Part shown: in pieces, positions 35,097 through 48,382 of the stretch | How positions within the stretch are numbered: the stretch's first letter is position 1 | Layout of the letters: each line of letters opens with the position of its first letter | Assembly: GCA_963169105.1 (NCBI GenBank) | Contig: OY720641.1 | Span: 76,893,496-76,957,495 of the forward strand | DNA: 64,000 bases | From: Ceriagrion tenellum | Lineage: Eukaryota > Arthropoda > Insecta > Odonata > Coenagrionidae | Direction: 5' to 3' | Made by a program: the position numbers and the translations under genes | Notes under the pieces: generated by a model | Databases searched by the model: none | Told to the model about the DNA's origin: nothing | What the model saw: only the letters and a program-made list of their open reading frames with translations

Positions 35097-36949
35097 CGGC
35101 CGTATTCATAGATTTCAGCTAAAAGGGGCTAGTAGGCAACTAACTTAGTCAGCTACTAAGAGTACTTAGTCGCATACTAAAAAATTGTATTCATAGATCC
35201 TTTCCAGTGTGCTACTAGGAGCTACTAACCTAGTATGCTACTATCGCCACTATCGTAGCGGAGTACAAAACTGTCGGTAGCGACTGCCCTAGAAACAATG
35301 AAGCAACGCTTGGCAACACTGCCACTGGCTTCATTGTACGTGACTTCGTATATCATACACCAATATTGCTACAATGAGGCCATCGTTAAATACTCTAATT
35401 TCTCCATATTTTAAAATTACCATCATAATTCCGACAAATCTTCCGTAAAATTTGATTGCTATTGTATAGAAAAGTCGAGAATACATGCTTGTCATAAACT
35501 TTATTTTTTGCCACACGTAGCAATACACCACAAACTTGCACAGATCGTTCATAAAATCATTTGAACACACTGGAGCTTCACCACATCAAAGTTGAACTAA
35601 CTCCATCCAATCGCACCAAATTAAAGTATCAGTTATATTCAAACAAAAACAGGACTTTCTTGAGGTATCCACCGTTCCATCAATATAAAAACACACAAAA
35701 TAGAAAATGTTTGCCGTTAGTTAATGGATAATAACTGGTATTTACGTAGAAAATGTAACAGTACTCACATTCACACACTAACCATCATTTTGTAAACGAA
35801 AACCGAACATGCACACGGTACAGCGGACATTGTCACTATTTAATCTGAATACCTATTTGTCCCTACACGAATACTTTTTGAGCATTAAATAAAACGAAAC
35901 TGATTTCACTTATCCACTTAGAAGATAATGCATAAAATATGATGCGATATACTGCTGAAGCACTGGAAGAAGTTTCTATCACTCTGTGAACCATAACAAG
36001 GTTCTGCTACCAAAACAAAACGAAACGAAATAGAAATTTACGGCAGAATGTAAACAGACCAGCGCTATGATGTAAACAGACCCACAATTACAATTATTAC
36101 CTGCGCGAAATCATTATAATTCCTTCAGATAACAGTTGTACGTCTTTATATCAATGTAAGACATATTTCTACGACAACACAACCGTAATATGCTCGAGTT
36201 AATTACTCTGAAGCACCTCACTTGATGCAGTAATCACGAAGACTAATATGCCCTTGTAAATTGTTGACGAGGCTTCCTCTTGGACACATTCTTTGAAGTG
36301 GGCTGTATTCTCGTAGAGTAATCATTTAAAACCACAAATGAACAGTACTAAGGCCAGAAGAATTTAAAAATACAAATGTTACCCTAAAAACCAGTCAATA
36401 CACACACAATGATTTATGCACTTAATAAAGCTGTGAGGCGTAGCACTGATGAAACGAAATGAAGAAGAGATGATGACCACCTTACGACGCTCGAAACCAC
36501 AGAAATCATCTCACTAACTCTTCCTTTTTCGTTGAGTAATACACTCATGAAGCACTACGGAGTATTACAACACGGTGTCGTGGACTAAGAACAAATAATA
36601 AAAATGCTTAGTTTGATCCAGCAACAGTACTACACGTCGCATCCGCCAGCCTTGAGAAAATCAATTCCACCAGTATCTTCGCCTTCGCCCTCGCCTTGGT
36701 ATTTTCGCTTAAAATCTCCGTTATAGTTTCAGGTTATCACCCGAGGTGAGCCAGTTGGGACAGACCGCCATATTTAGTAGCGCCTCTAAACAAGGCGAGA
36801 GAGTGTTTAAGAATCAGCTACTAAAATAGTGGCTCACTTGGCGCTACTGAGCTTAGTAGCAGTCTATGAATACAATTTTGTTAGTTGGCGACTAGTTAGT
36901 GCGCTACTAAGCCGATAGTAGCTCACTAAGGAATCTATGAATACGGCCG
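35097..36949. mobile_element. Non-autonomous DNA element, 1.85 kb, complex TIRs
   Basis: The ends are CGGCCGTATTCATAGATT (left) and its inverse (right, ending CTATGAATACGGCCG at 36,949). Inverted similarity continues for about 100-150 bp. Both sides repeat an internal TTGTATTCATAGA about 85-90 bp in, and both are crowded with GCTACTA/TAGTAGC words. The interior is AT-rich with no frame above about 80 codons, so no transposase. No clear target duplication is seen (CACTAT against TTTATG), so superfamily assignment is open; a PIF/Harbinger- or hAT-like MITE is possible. Its left edge truncates the LINE at 34.7 kb. Confidence 0.75.
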
Positions 36950-39900
36950 TTTATGTTTACTCCACCCACAGTGACATTAGTGATATCTATGAATTAATAT
37001 GAGTTAAAAATTGAATTATACCGTTTTGGCTTCTTGGCAGTCCATTATTATTTTAAACCTAGTCAAATGGCACATGGGATTTCGTAATATATCGATTACA
37101 TTTGTAAAAATTTATGTTAAACGGTAAGTAATGCATTTCATATTAAAATAATTGTTGCTTTAAGTATAAGTGTCACGTTGAGTCAAAGGTTCGAAATGAC
37201 TTATAAAAATATAGTTTTCGCTTGAATTTCGAATTACCGCGCCGAACACTAATAACAGCTACCAAAGTCTTTGCATTCATTTATGAAGGCAAAACTGTAA
37301 ATTTGAATAATTTATTTTCGATCGGAATGTATGGTGTGTTCCTTCGCATCATAATATGTACTATGATGACATGTGGTCCTTGAATTTTTGTCTACTTGGA
37401 AAAATATTAATACGTGAGTTCAATGATTCCTGAATCCATATTGAAAATAAGTATTTTACTTTTCCACAGTTATTTTCTGTGACTCGAGTCATGTTCAACT
37501 CCGGTTTACTTACCACTAATTACTATTATACGTACACATTACATGCATACTACATACGCACTACGTACATGCATTCGTAATATTATAATACACACAACAA
37601 TTGGCATATAATCCGGGAATCCAGTGTGGGATAACAGTGGAAAAGTAATACACTTATTGTCCTTATGGATTCGAATATAATATACTTCCACGAAGGTAAT
37701 ATACGCCCGGAGGTGTAAAGTTTATCAATGATTCCCGATTACCGCCTCTAGCCTCCGTAAAAGTAAAGTTTTCTGCTCGAGAGATTTATGATCGTCAAGT
37801 GCTGTGTTGTTGCAAGTATATATTAATAGTATGTTGTTATTGAAATGGGAAGATGGAAGTTTGAATCCCGCTGAAGTCAACTGATTTTTTTCTCTGCGAA
37901 TTTCATCCTTTTGGTGTATATCTTTGGCGTGAATGTGTACCATTTCCTTTGTGTATTTCAAACTGCCTTGGAAATGGCTGTAACTGGTTAAAATTTTTAT
38001 GATGCCATGGTAACTCACGAGGGAGAAGAGGCCCTCGTGCCAGTGTGATTGATGTTTGGCTGGGGTGAGGTGAAGCTTACGCGATCACTGTGGCATGAGT
38101 GATTTTCCCGGCTTTGTTGTGGTATTTCGATTGACGTAACAGAAGAAAGATAATTTGTTGCTCATTGCGTGCGATCTCCCTCGGAAAGTCAGAACTACTC
38201 TTCACTATACCATTTCGTAGTCTTCATTCTGCATTCTGGAAGCAGTCCCTCTTCGTTTTCCCATCGTTATCAGATTTGGTATAGAGTAAATATTGTTTCT
38301 ATCTTATTGCTTGTAAGTCGAGCCTGTGAGGGACGCGAGGCCTTTATACAAATGTTACATTGGGATGTCAGCTCCAATTCAATCGTCGGTTGAGTGCATG
38401 ACATGGCTGCCTCTGTTTCACGCGAATCGTAGTGTTATTCTTCCTCTAAGAGGCGGAGAAATGGATTAATATTTTAATGGGCACATTCCCGCTAATGACT
38501 CACCCGAAGGAAGACGCGTCTGCGATGTGAAGTGAAATGTTTCCTGGTCGATGCCGTTTTCTGAACGCGCCTCTGCCTCTCCATGGGAGTCGGTGTAATT
38601 AATGTAGGCATGCGGAAGGGCGTCAGTGCCCCTTAAGCACTTAGCATAGACCGCGTGACTGTTTCGCTCACTGGAGGAAGTTTTTTTCCTTGATGTGACA
38701 TGCCGGAAGGTGGAGAAATATGTCCGCAGTGGCCTTGATCAAAATTGATCAGATGAAATCATGCGAGATTGGCTTATTGTTTTGGATTCGGGCAGTTTTT
38801 CTGGGCGAAAACTTTTTTATCTTCACAATTTCTGTTTTTGGATGTGATGGATAGGAATTTGGAGGGTGCTGTTTGAACTAAAGTTAGGTGGTTTGATTTA
38901 GTCGGGAAATTTGAGCATCGAAGACCCTAAGTTCATGCTATTCTATGCTGACGGTTGTTTGGAATTTTTCTGCATTTGTGGACATTTTTCATTTCATATC
39001 AGCCTTATAACATGAAAAATTTGATTCTGTCCTGTGTGACATATAAGCTGAAGTAACAGCAAAATTGCATGTATTATTCACAATCTCATCAATTTCTCTT
39101 TTGAATTATTAATAGTAAATTGTTTTCAGGTTAGAATGTGTATAGATCAGTCGAATTTTTGTTCAAATTAGGTGTTTTCAAACTTATTTCCGATTTTCGT
39201 AGAAGTTTTGAAATAAGGAGGTGCTTAGAGAGTCCTGTGCTATGTTCAAAGTGTTTCTAGGGTGGTGGAAGAACCTAGATGTGGTTCTTAGGGTACCAGT
39301 TTTAAATGACTAATGGTCATGATTCATGCCAGGGTATTTGGTATATTGTTTCGCGTGGCTCGGCGTATTGAAATCCTTCATTCATAATTTGACGAACATT
39401 TCAATGTAGAGTGAAATTTACCCTCCTTTGGGAGAAAACTCATGCGGTTTATATTTTTCCCTTATTTTCCGATGCTTTAGGTATCCTCTGTCATGAAATG
39501 TTCTCCAACGTTGTAGTAGAGCTTTCATGTCACTCGTTCTGTTCTTCAATGGCAGTAATGATATATTATGGCAATAGAATGAGATCTTGTGCTTGCATTA
39601 TCTTATAAACCCATATTTAAACCCTCTACGCTCTATTGTTTAAGCTATACTGTAGAGATTGGTGTGGGGGTGGGAACTCTTTCTTGACGAATGTGTATGC
39701 TCTAAGTAGCATGCTACTGTAGAGTGGGGAATCACTATGTGATAAATGGCCCTAAAAGACCTTTTCAGTTGCAATACGTAATTTTCAAGTTTGCTATAGA
39801 TCAATGAGTAATCAATCTATACTTTGTAATGTGTTTGGATATTTTAAATCAAAAAGACGAAATCAATACGAAACTTGGTCTGGAAAGGTTGGAAAAAAAT

Positions 39901-40123
39901 TGAAGAATTTTATGAAGGGTGGTAATTTCAAAATGGTGATCTGAATGTCCCTAGAAAAGAAGGCATGCTATCTTATGGATCAATTCTCAGCTTACAATGC
40001 GGCCATGTAAATGAGGAAGCAGTTCATTCGAACGTGTGTTTGGCGCGTTCAGAACGAAGTACATTATTATCACTGGAAATTTGTTAATATTGAAGAGTGA
40101 CGAAGATGAAAAGAACGGAGATA
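36950..40123. other. No gene recognised
   Basis: AT-rich noncoding sequence with short frames only (97 codons at most). TACAT-type simple sequence near 37,530-37,575. Confidence 0.55.
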
Positions 40124-40215
40124 GGTTGAGACTTCGGTTTTCCGGGTCTTGGGTTTGAGGACCTCCTCAAGATGAAACAGTGCTGTGGAAACCCGGGAAA
40201 ACCGGAGACTCAACC
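40124..40215. repeat. Short inverted repeat, Penelope-like
   Basis: The arm GGTTGAGACTTCGGTTTTCC (40,124) pairs with GGAAAACCGGAGACTCAACC (ending 40,215) with two or three mismatches. The loop holds its own hairpin TTGAGG-ACCT-CCTCAA followed by GATGAAACA. The order hairpin - GAAAC recalls the degenerate hammerhead modules elsewhere in the window, but no CTGA box is present. Confidence 0.5.
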
Positions 40216-42614
40216 TTCTTCCTAGCCTAGCGGAAGTCTGAATCTCAAGAACGGCGATAATTATCTACGAAGGAGTACTTGGAAGAGTCGCTCAGTGTAA
40301 TCTCTTTAACGCATGAAGTGCTGACTCATTGGAAAAATTTTGAGACATAATAGCCTGCTAACGCAGTTATGATAGGAAAATGGATGTGGAAGCCATAGAT
40401 TATAGAACTCATGAGTGATGTTTAAGCTAGAGATTATGAATGGACGAGGTAGGCAGTCGAATGGAGGAGGGAATTTGTAGCCGCAACCAGCCATTCTTCG
40501 GATTGATGACTTCTGATGATGATGGCCTGCTATTGATTCCCATCCAAGGTCCTGTGACGATGATGAGGACATCGTATCTTGCTCCATAAATCTTCCATAT
40601 CAGCTCTGCTATTGAACTACCCCTCACTTCGCTGCTAATAATCCACTTCGCCACTCTTTAAAGGGTGCATAAACCCTTGTCAGACCTTTCCCTTTTCCCG
40701 GCCTTATTCCCCGGTTTACTTTAGACATGACTTAAACGTACCGTAATATCATGCAAATGACAAAATGTTTACAAATAACGTTATACTTATGAGGTTACGA
40801 GTCTGGGAGCTTTTAGAACACTTCGCAGAAAACGCCTCTCGTTCATCTATACAGTACCCTTTTGGCCTCCTCAAGGGTGTGCGTTCACCAGTTTGTGCTG
40901 CCCTGTATCCTAAAAAATTTACTGAAACAATTCATATTAGTTGATTATGTCGTAAAACCAGAAAATACACGTGAGTATGTGATATTTAACAGCATAAACT
41001 TCCCTCTTTGCTATCGGTATTACAAAAAGTGTGCTGCCGTATTTTGCCTCTGCATAACTGCACGGATCTACAAGAGTTAAACAGAAACCATGCGGGATGT
41101 ACTGTTAGGGCTACATCGTAAACTAAGCCACAATTACTGTAAGGCAAGTCGATTTATTGGCTACTATTGCCTATCAAAAAACCAAATCATGAAGTGTCTG
41201 GCAGTTATTGTGGTCTTTTATCGTTCTCGGCAAAATGATGGAAGCTAACTTGGTGGGTACACATACGCCATCAGTCACGAGAAAGTGAAACACAAAAACA
41301 AATACAAGTGATTAAAAACTCGCTCAGTAAAACGTATTTATGATGTGAATATTTCGATAAAAAATTGGATTCATAGCAGGGAATTGGAACCGTTCTTTGA
41401 AATTAAATATTTCACTTGACCTATTCCCGTGATTCAAGCATAGGAAAAAATAGGTATTTTCTGTAGTTATTTTGAAGGAATGAGCGATTGGGCCATTTTC
41501 ATCTATTTTCAACTTTAACCGTCCTCTGATTGATAAATTAAAAGGAAAGACACGAGCTTTATCCCTGACTTGCGGCTTGGGTTAGCTACTTGGGCGGGCG
41601 ACCGTTTGCTCAGAACATTTGCACTCTAAAGTCTAGGTGGGTATGTTGATGAGAGGATTTTATTTTAGAATTGAGGAAAAGTGGGAAGAAACCCAGCGTC
41701 GAGACTATCCAGCTAAACTAAACTAAATTACCCCAAGCGGCTCAAAATTCAATATCGCATCTGACAGACGGAGTAAATACTTCGATTGAAGCGATAATGT
41801 TGTCTCAGAACTGATGTGGTGGAACTTATTCTTGACGAAAGAAGGACCCTTGGCAATTTTCATCAGATGAATGTTTAGTGCGGTCAGTTTAGATGTTTCA
41901 CATCATTGAAACTCTTCATAATGATGCAAAACCGGTCTCAATCAATATTTCTCACATGCCTATGGAAAACCGCTTCGAGTCCTTCACAAATAGTAATTGT
42001 ATAATTTCACCAACTTGATAATATATAATAATAATATAATATTTCACGCACCGAATTATGCTATGCAATCCATTAAACGATGTTATTAGTGAAATTAGGC
42101 ACCCCTGAAGAGACATGTATTGGGGTTGCCATCTATTGATTGCGCTGTGTTCAGCAGCAGTTTATTCAACGACATATAAATATATTTTAAGACATTGAAA
42201 TTGACTCAAATATGTGCTCAATATAACATAACTTGAAATACATATACTTAATGCATTTAAAAACAGAACAATAAAAAGCAAGTAAAAATTTAGGACATAA
42301 TGAATAAATATAACGTAGCCATATCAATGACATGTTATGGTGATAGTTACTTTAACATTGAAGAATATTTTCTATATCTATTTGCGTAAATAACCATTTT
42401 CTTAGACTGCTAATAAATCTGGCTTCACTACGTACAGAATATATTTCTTTAATAGGCAAAGATGTCGCCTATATAATGTAAGCGGTCATAGGCTTGTAAA
42501 ATAAGTGGAAGTATTCATAAATTACTGATTTTTGACTGTACATTTCCTCGAAGTTGAGCGTGAAAAACGAATGTCGTGGAGAACTCATCTTTCGTAATAG
42601 TTAAAGTGACGTCC
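40216..42614. other. No gene recognised
   Basis: Short frames only. AT-rich, with a run of AATA/ATAATA words at 42,018-42,042. Confidence 0.55.
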
Positions 42615-42745
42615 ACTCAGTACCGAAGTGGGAATCGAACAATTAACCAAGGAGAAATCTTTCACACTGCTATGATTAGATCCCGGCACCTCGGAATGAG
42701 AACTCAGAAATGTAACCACCTCTCTGCTAGCCATGGATCCCTCCC
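42615..42745 (-). mobile_element. tRNA-derived SINE remnant
   Basis: On the minus strand, ATGGCTAGCAGAGAGGTGG resembles an A box and TTGTTCGATTCCCACTTCGG a B box. The roughly 80-bp separation is longer than in a tRNA, implying insertions. A remnant of a SINE head rather than a tRNA. Confidence 0.45.
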
Positions 42746-43633
42746 GAGGTCGTCATAGGACGGTTTAATTTTAAATTATCCGCATTCCCTGGTTCGTGCC
42801 CTGTGTTGTATTGGCAGCGCGTCTTTAAAAAGGCGGAATATTAGATCTCTGTCATATGAGTCTCCTCTCTCTCATTTCATCGATCTGTAGTCACTCTCTT
42901 CCATCTCCACATCCCATCCAGCCACCTCTATCCGTTCTCCCTCTCCGCTCTGCATATTAATCAAATCCTTTACCGAGGTCCATCCGGTACCCCTTCGCTT
43001 CGGATTTTTTTACTCACTCCCTCCTATACCATTTCGTCCTCTCTGTTCCTTGTAAAAGTCGGACCCTTCAGTTCAGCGAAAGTTCGTAGTGTGTTCTCCC
43101 TCATGTCTTTTTATTCACGTCTCCTCCCTCGTCCGTTCCTCTCCCGGCCGTCGCCCCGGTCTGTGCTACGGCACTTGGCAACAGAAGGGAGAGATCAGCA
43201 CCAGGCGACGGGTGGCCGTGGTGTCAGAACCCTTTCGAGCCCGCTCCCATACCCTTTATCCCTAGACCCTTCCCATATATTTTCGTGCGCGTCTCTCTTA
43301 TCTCTCCACCTCTCTTCCTTTCTTCTCCTCGTCCTCTCTTGTCTATTCCTTAAGGTACTCTGAGCGAACTTTGTCCTTGCACAGATCCGTGTGAAAGTTT
43401 GCTTTCGTATTTTCACTAATGGTATGTATGGATAAAAGTGAAAATAATAGCTTCATAAGTTTTGGTGCTTAGGCAGTCCAATGCTTTTATAGCTCCTGAA
43501 GTATATTTCGTACTTATTCGATCAAATATGCGTAGATGTTCTTCTAAACCCGACATGATGCATTTAGTATAGTGACAATTGTTGCTTACGAATATCATGG
43601 GGTCGCGCCGAGTCCGGTATTCAGAAACACGCA
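42746..43633 (+). repeat. Pyrimidine-rich tract
   Basis: The plus strand from about 42,865 to 43,370 is dominated by C and T (CTCTCATTTCATCG, TCTCCCTCTCCGCTCTGC, CTCTTCCTTTCTTCTCCTCG). It gives artefactual Ser/Leu/Pro-rich frames. Similar tracts recur at 44.78-45.1, 46.9-47.0, 50.75-50.92 and 53.38-53.54 kb, always on the same strand. Confidence 0.55.
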
Positions 43634-44000
43634 TGGACTGCAGCCCTCAATCCTTCCCTGTTTGATGCTAGTTTGTTTACTTTCTGGTCGCTCATCTTAC
43701 GTACTTTTTTCTCTATTTGTTCCTGTGCATTTATCTCTTGCTCTTCCTGTTGGGATTTTTCTATATATTTTTCCTTCAATTATGTTCTTTCCAAACCCTT
43801 TATCTCTCAGGGTGTGTCCAATCCATCTGATTTTTCTTTTCTTTTAGTATTCTATAGAGTCCTTTCCCCTTCTGCTCTTCTGTACACTTCCCCATTTCCT
43901 ATTTTACCCGTCCATTTGATCTTCAGTATCCTTCTCCAACTCCAGTTTTCTAGTTTGTTTTTCCAATATTTCGAGACAAGTCGTTTAAATTTCGAATACA
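43634..44000 (-). mobile_element. LINE remnant (family L-DK), decayed
   Basis: The minus strand retains WRRILKIKWTGKIGNGEVYR followed by RAEGERTL, the same block as WTDKIRNDEMYRRAEEERTK at 24.1 kb. The low-coordinate end shares ACTGCAGCCCT. The RGRPR region is unreadable through frame breaks. Older than the 24-kb copy. Confidence 0.75.
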
Positions 44001-45394
44001 TCGCCGTAAACTCGAGCCGTAACTTTAATGAAAGGAAAAAATGAAATATAACTCTAGTAACATTTCTAATCCTGCTTATGCAGAGCGTTTCAACGCGTAA
44101 ACAGATACTTATATGTGGTCCAAGAATTTTTTTCAACTTGCCTAAAAAAATTATGAAAATAGAGACTCATTGCCCCGCAAAAACGATCCAGCCCCGGTAA
44201 CTATGTTACTCACCTATCCATCTCACAGCTGCAAAGATCGGCTATATCTGTAAAAGGTCGTAATTTCATTAGTGATACAAGCCTACTATCGCGACTATAG
44301 TGCGAATCGCTATCTGACGGTCGATGGAAATTAAGACTTGATCTTTTAAATTTCAACTGATCTCTTTTCTGACGACGTAAGAATATTTTTTGCAGCAATG
44401 TAGTACTGAAAAAATAAGAGAAACTGGCTCGGCTGTAAACTTTTTTTTGAAGTCCTCCTTTTTAAGTAAGTGTGACTAAGATTCTTTTACCAATGTAATT
44501 TTATTTTTTACGGCCACGGTTAAATAAATTATATTTATAGAAACAAAATTACTTGTTGAAATTTCAAAGCCTAAACTTCTACCAACTTTCTTAGAAAATA
44601 TTAAAAAATCAACATTAATTTTTGTTACCATTCACATAATAGACGGTTTAGATCTCATATGTTGTGGTCGTTAATCGTTCGTGGGAAGAAATAGCATTTT
44701 GACGTCTTACGTCTTGGTATATATCTTTTTAATTCTATGCAAATAGTCTCAGGATTTTAGGAATAGGGAAGGGCAATGTTCGGGCAATATAGTCCTTCCC
44801 TGTCCAAACATCCATTTCTCTTGGCCAGCTTCCCAAGTAATCAGCCCTGTCATCTCTCTCTCTCTCTCTCTGCCTTTCTATCTCTTATTTCCCCTCTCTT
44901 CGTCAAATCCTTTCAAAGTACCCCTTTCTATCCCTTTCGCTTCTTTTGTCTGCCCTTCATCCCCTTCCTCTATTCCTGGTACCAATCTCGTGCGTTTCAG
45001 TGTACGTTCGCTAGTTTGCTTTCACTTCCGACGCAAGTCTCCCATCTCCCTTCCTCTTCCCGCGATCCGGTGAGGCACGCTTTGGTAGTTCCCATCGACA
45101 AAGGCCTTACCTAGAGCGGAATGGCAGGGCCTTTTCACGGGGGTATTCGCGCGATCGTTATTCAAGATTCAGGCTGAAGGTAGCTCAGACTGGGTGGTGA
45201 TCTTGTTGATTGATGTAGGTATACGAGGAGATTTAGCATTTTGATACTTTAAATCCTAGGGACGTAATGGTAATTCCTCCGATTCCACCATATATTAACG
45301 AGAGACATCCACCCAACCTTTTCTAAAGTTATGAATATTATCAATTTTTCTCGGTATAAATCTGCTACTAACGATCAGCAGTCAGTGTGAATCG
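44001..45394. repeat. No gene; second pyrimidine-rich repeat (44.78-45.12 kb)
   Basis: The stretch 44,770-45,115 contains a CT microsatellite (44,851-44,870) and then a body with TTCGCTAGTTTGCTTTCACTTCCGA (45,007-45,031) and CGCTTTGGTAGTTCCCATCG. This matches 47,025-47,110, so it is a dispersed repeat with a CT-rich 5' part. The rest (44,001-44,770) is plain AT-rich sequence with no gene. Confidence 0.6.
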
Positions 45395-46018
45395 CTTGGG
45401 TATGTTAAGTGGACTGACTTTCCTTTTCAAAGACCCAAGTTCAAGTTCCGCGAGTGGTGGATATTTTCAGTGGAATTCTTATCCCAAATAGGGTAGTGTG
45501 GAGAGTACTTTAGGCGTTGTACTAAGTCCGTCGGATGGTAAATAAAATTGTTAACCCCTTTATTTATTGCCGCATCGTTATCAACTCTTCTTTTATTTTA
45601 CGCAGAATTGGGCGAAATTAATATTTTAATTTCTTTTCAGACCAATTTTCCAAAATAACCCATTCTCAACTCACGAACTAACCATTGACTGGCGTTTTAT
45701 ATAGGTCTCTTCGCATGTCACTATCAAGCAAAAACGAGCAATGAACAATGAAAGTTAATAACTGTGGGAATATATTTTTTACTTTGAGAAATGATATCGG
45801 AAGTGCATTGAGTTATGAATACCTGGTTGTTCGTCCTTTACTTGGACATACGATACCCTTTGCGCCCATCCATGTAATGGTGGAAAAGTACTGATGCCGG
45901 TGTTCTATGCGCCCATCCTCCATTCCCCACCTAATCCTCTCCTGACCTATCTACCTTCTTGTCGTAAGTGACGCAAATGACCTCAGTTGTTGGACGCCTC
46001 GACTGTGTAGCCAAATTA
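45395..46018 (+). mobile_element. SINE S2 remnants (two pieces)
   Basis: 45,395-45,540 has ACCCAAGTTCAAGTTCCGCG (B-box-like), AGTGGAATTCTTATCCC and AAGTCCGTCGGATGG, the S2 landmarks. 45,862-46,018 has the S2 3' half: CTGATGCCGG, C-rich text, AAATGACCTCAGTTGTTGGA and CGCCTCGACTGTGTAGCC. The intervening 300 bp is AT-rich and unlike S2, so either one SINE was split by an insertion or two fragments lie together. Confidence 0.6.
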
Positions 46019-48280
46019 AGAATTAATTTGTCTTTCATCGATTCGTCAACGTAAGCATTGGGAATTCTATTGGATTGACAATAATTCAATCGGTAACGAA
46101 TGACATGATCTTCATTTTATTGGGTCGAACCTGCCCTCCTCATCCTCAAGATACTCACTCCAAGAAATAACATAAATATTGGGCGATCAAATGTGGAATT
46201 TCCATAGTGAATGATCCTCCCTGAAGACAGACAGCAGACATAGCGGCTGATACTGTTGGTACTGAAGATCGTACCACCCTGCGGGTAACCCGAGATGTTT
46301 CAGCCACTCTTTTCGCGTGGAAAATCTCACATCCTTCGTGGCTTTAATGTGATTTAATTCGCAAGCCATATAGGTGAAAATTTGAATTTTTTATACTAAA
46401 TACCAAATCTTTTCCTTCCACACTGTTTTTCATCACATTGAACTTGAGATTACATGGTGTTTAGCGGAAGAATTTGTTAGATATGAGGAAAAATAGCATT
46501 TTTCTATTTTAAAGTACCAAACTTCGATAAAAAGCTTTTAGTAAGAAGTGAATTTTCCTGAATTGCGTGGTAATAAATTGTTGGAACTCGCCCCTCCTGT
46601 TTTTTGAGTAATTAGTTTGAGCTATTGATTCTATTAAAATGGCGCTTCAGTGTGATGTCGTCTGAATATTTTTTGGCCTTAATTTTCTTTCCTAATAGCC
46701 GAACCATGCCGTGAATGTAAACAATTTTTCTTTTTATTTTTTCCATTTTGTCTTTTTCAATTAATAGGCCCGAAAAGGTGGAATTAAATATTTATTTTCA
46801 CTCACGCAGTCTTCCTGGAAACTCATTCAAGGCGAAAATTGCCTCGGTTGTCCGTCGCCTCGCCAAATAACCAAACCAAATTTGTCAAACCATTGCGTCG
46901 CCTTCCTCTCTGTCTGCGCATCCCTGTCATTCTCCCCCTCTGTCTATACCTTTCTCCTTCCTTCGTTCCCTCATCTTCTTTCCTACTCCCCTTTTCCAAT
47001 TCCTTTTGATTTCGGGTATGCTTTCGCTAGTTAGCTTTCACTTCTTCCGAAGCACTCTCCATTCTCCAGGGCTAAAATTGAACGAGGTATGCTTGGTTAA
47101 TCTCTATTGATAAAGTCCCAATACATTTCAGATTGGGAGGAACTTCATAAGCTTGATTTTACCTCAGCCTATTCGAGAATTTGGCAAATGTTAGTTGAGA
47201 TAGGGCGGAGGTCGTGAGAATTAATGAGGGTGTTGAAGACCTTCGACCGTTTGAAAGTTCTCAAGGCTGTTAAGCGTCGGATTAATTCACGAGGGTAAAC
47301 AAAGCTGAATATATCATGGAGGTTATTGTGATGACATAGAAACATTACGAAAGATGTTTAATTCATGGCCACCGCATCTCATAACCCTACGCGGATCGTC
47401 TGCAACTATGCGATTTGTGCGTGAGTTTAATTACATTTATTGAGGCCTGATATGCTACTCAATGGTGGGAATTTCATTCGGTTGAGTTTACCTCAGTCAT
47501 TCTGAGGGATTTCTCAGTTAGCCAATAATCTTGAATATTATAGGAAATTTCGGGGATTTTTGTGAGAATATAACTAAAATCCTTGAACATCATGGATAGG
47601 TTCCGATCGACGTTGAAAGATGCATTTATAGTCGACACGAATGTCACCTAATGACCCTGGATTTCCTCGGAGTTGAGAATCCGTGAAGAACATCTACGTG
47701 TACAGAACACCCTGCAAGCCAGCTTAAGTGCCTGAGGTAGGGGTCGTTACTTGTGCAGAAAAATAAAGCTGACGCCGATGAGCGGAAAAAAGTTTAAAAT
47801 GTAGCTTGAAAAAAAGACAGAAAATGTCGAAATTTGTTGGTACTTAAGATGTAATTACTCAGAGAGATAAAACGCATGTGAGCGACGAGCGTGTATATTT
47901 CCTACTAGTTCCTTAAAACCTCGAGAGGCGACTGATTCGTGGAAACTCGAGTGACAGATATTTTAAAAATCGTATTTGGTGTTATAGTGAAATACCTCCT
48001 CTGGTTGTGGATAACCGTTGATCGTTAGGAGCAAAATTGATTGAGCCTCCCTTTCCGTGTAATTATTTTCTGATAATCTAGTCGGATTTTTTCTTTTATT
48101 TAGAACTTCTCCATTAGTATGTGTTATTTGCTGATATTGCGATGAATTCAACAGTCCAGAAAAGGATAAGTTAGATAAATATTACGTTATGGCCTTTCAA
48201 CTGACGGTAATTGCTTTAACTCCTGACGCATCATAGTGTTTTAACTCATTCTCTCATTCGTCTTCCTATCGCAACAATGG
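46019..48280. other. No gene; pyrimidine-rich repeat copy at 46.89-47.11 kb
   Basis: 46,890-47,110 repeats the 44.8-45.1 kb unit: CCTTCCTCTCTGTCTGC, then TTTCGCTAGTTAGCTTTCAC and GAGGTATGCTTGG-TAATCTC. The phrase AGGAAAAATAGCATTTTTCT at 46,488 resembles sequence just left of R1 copy C (53,973). Otherwise no coding or RNA feature is visible. Confidence 0.5.
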
Positions 48281-48345
48281 AGTAAGCTTTCGTGCTGAAT
48301 GCTCTAACCAATTAAGCTACTCAGGCGTCCTCTTCCACCGTGAAT
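48281..48345 (-). mobile_element. tRNA-like SINE fragment, reverse
   Basis: The minus strand reads GACGCCTGAGTAGCTTAATTGGTTAGAGC, an A-box-type head similar to the plus-strand heads at 48,383 and 48,693. It ends without a B box. Confidence 0.5.
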
Positions 48346-48382
48346 CTCATAGGGGCTCTAAGGAGCAAGTTGTCTTCCCTGG

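Noticed and set aside
40124..40215. Hammerhead ribozyme at the inverted repeat
   Set aside because: GAAAC and a hairpin are present but no CTGANGA box, so only a structural resemblance remains.
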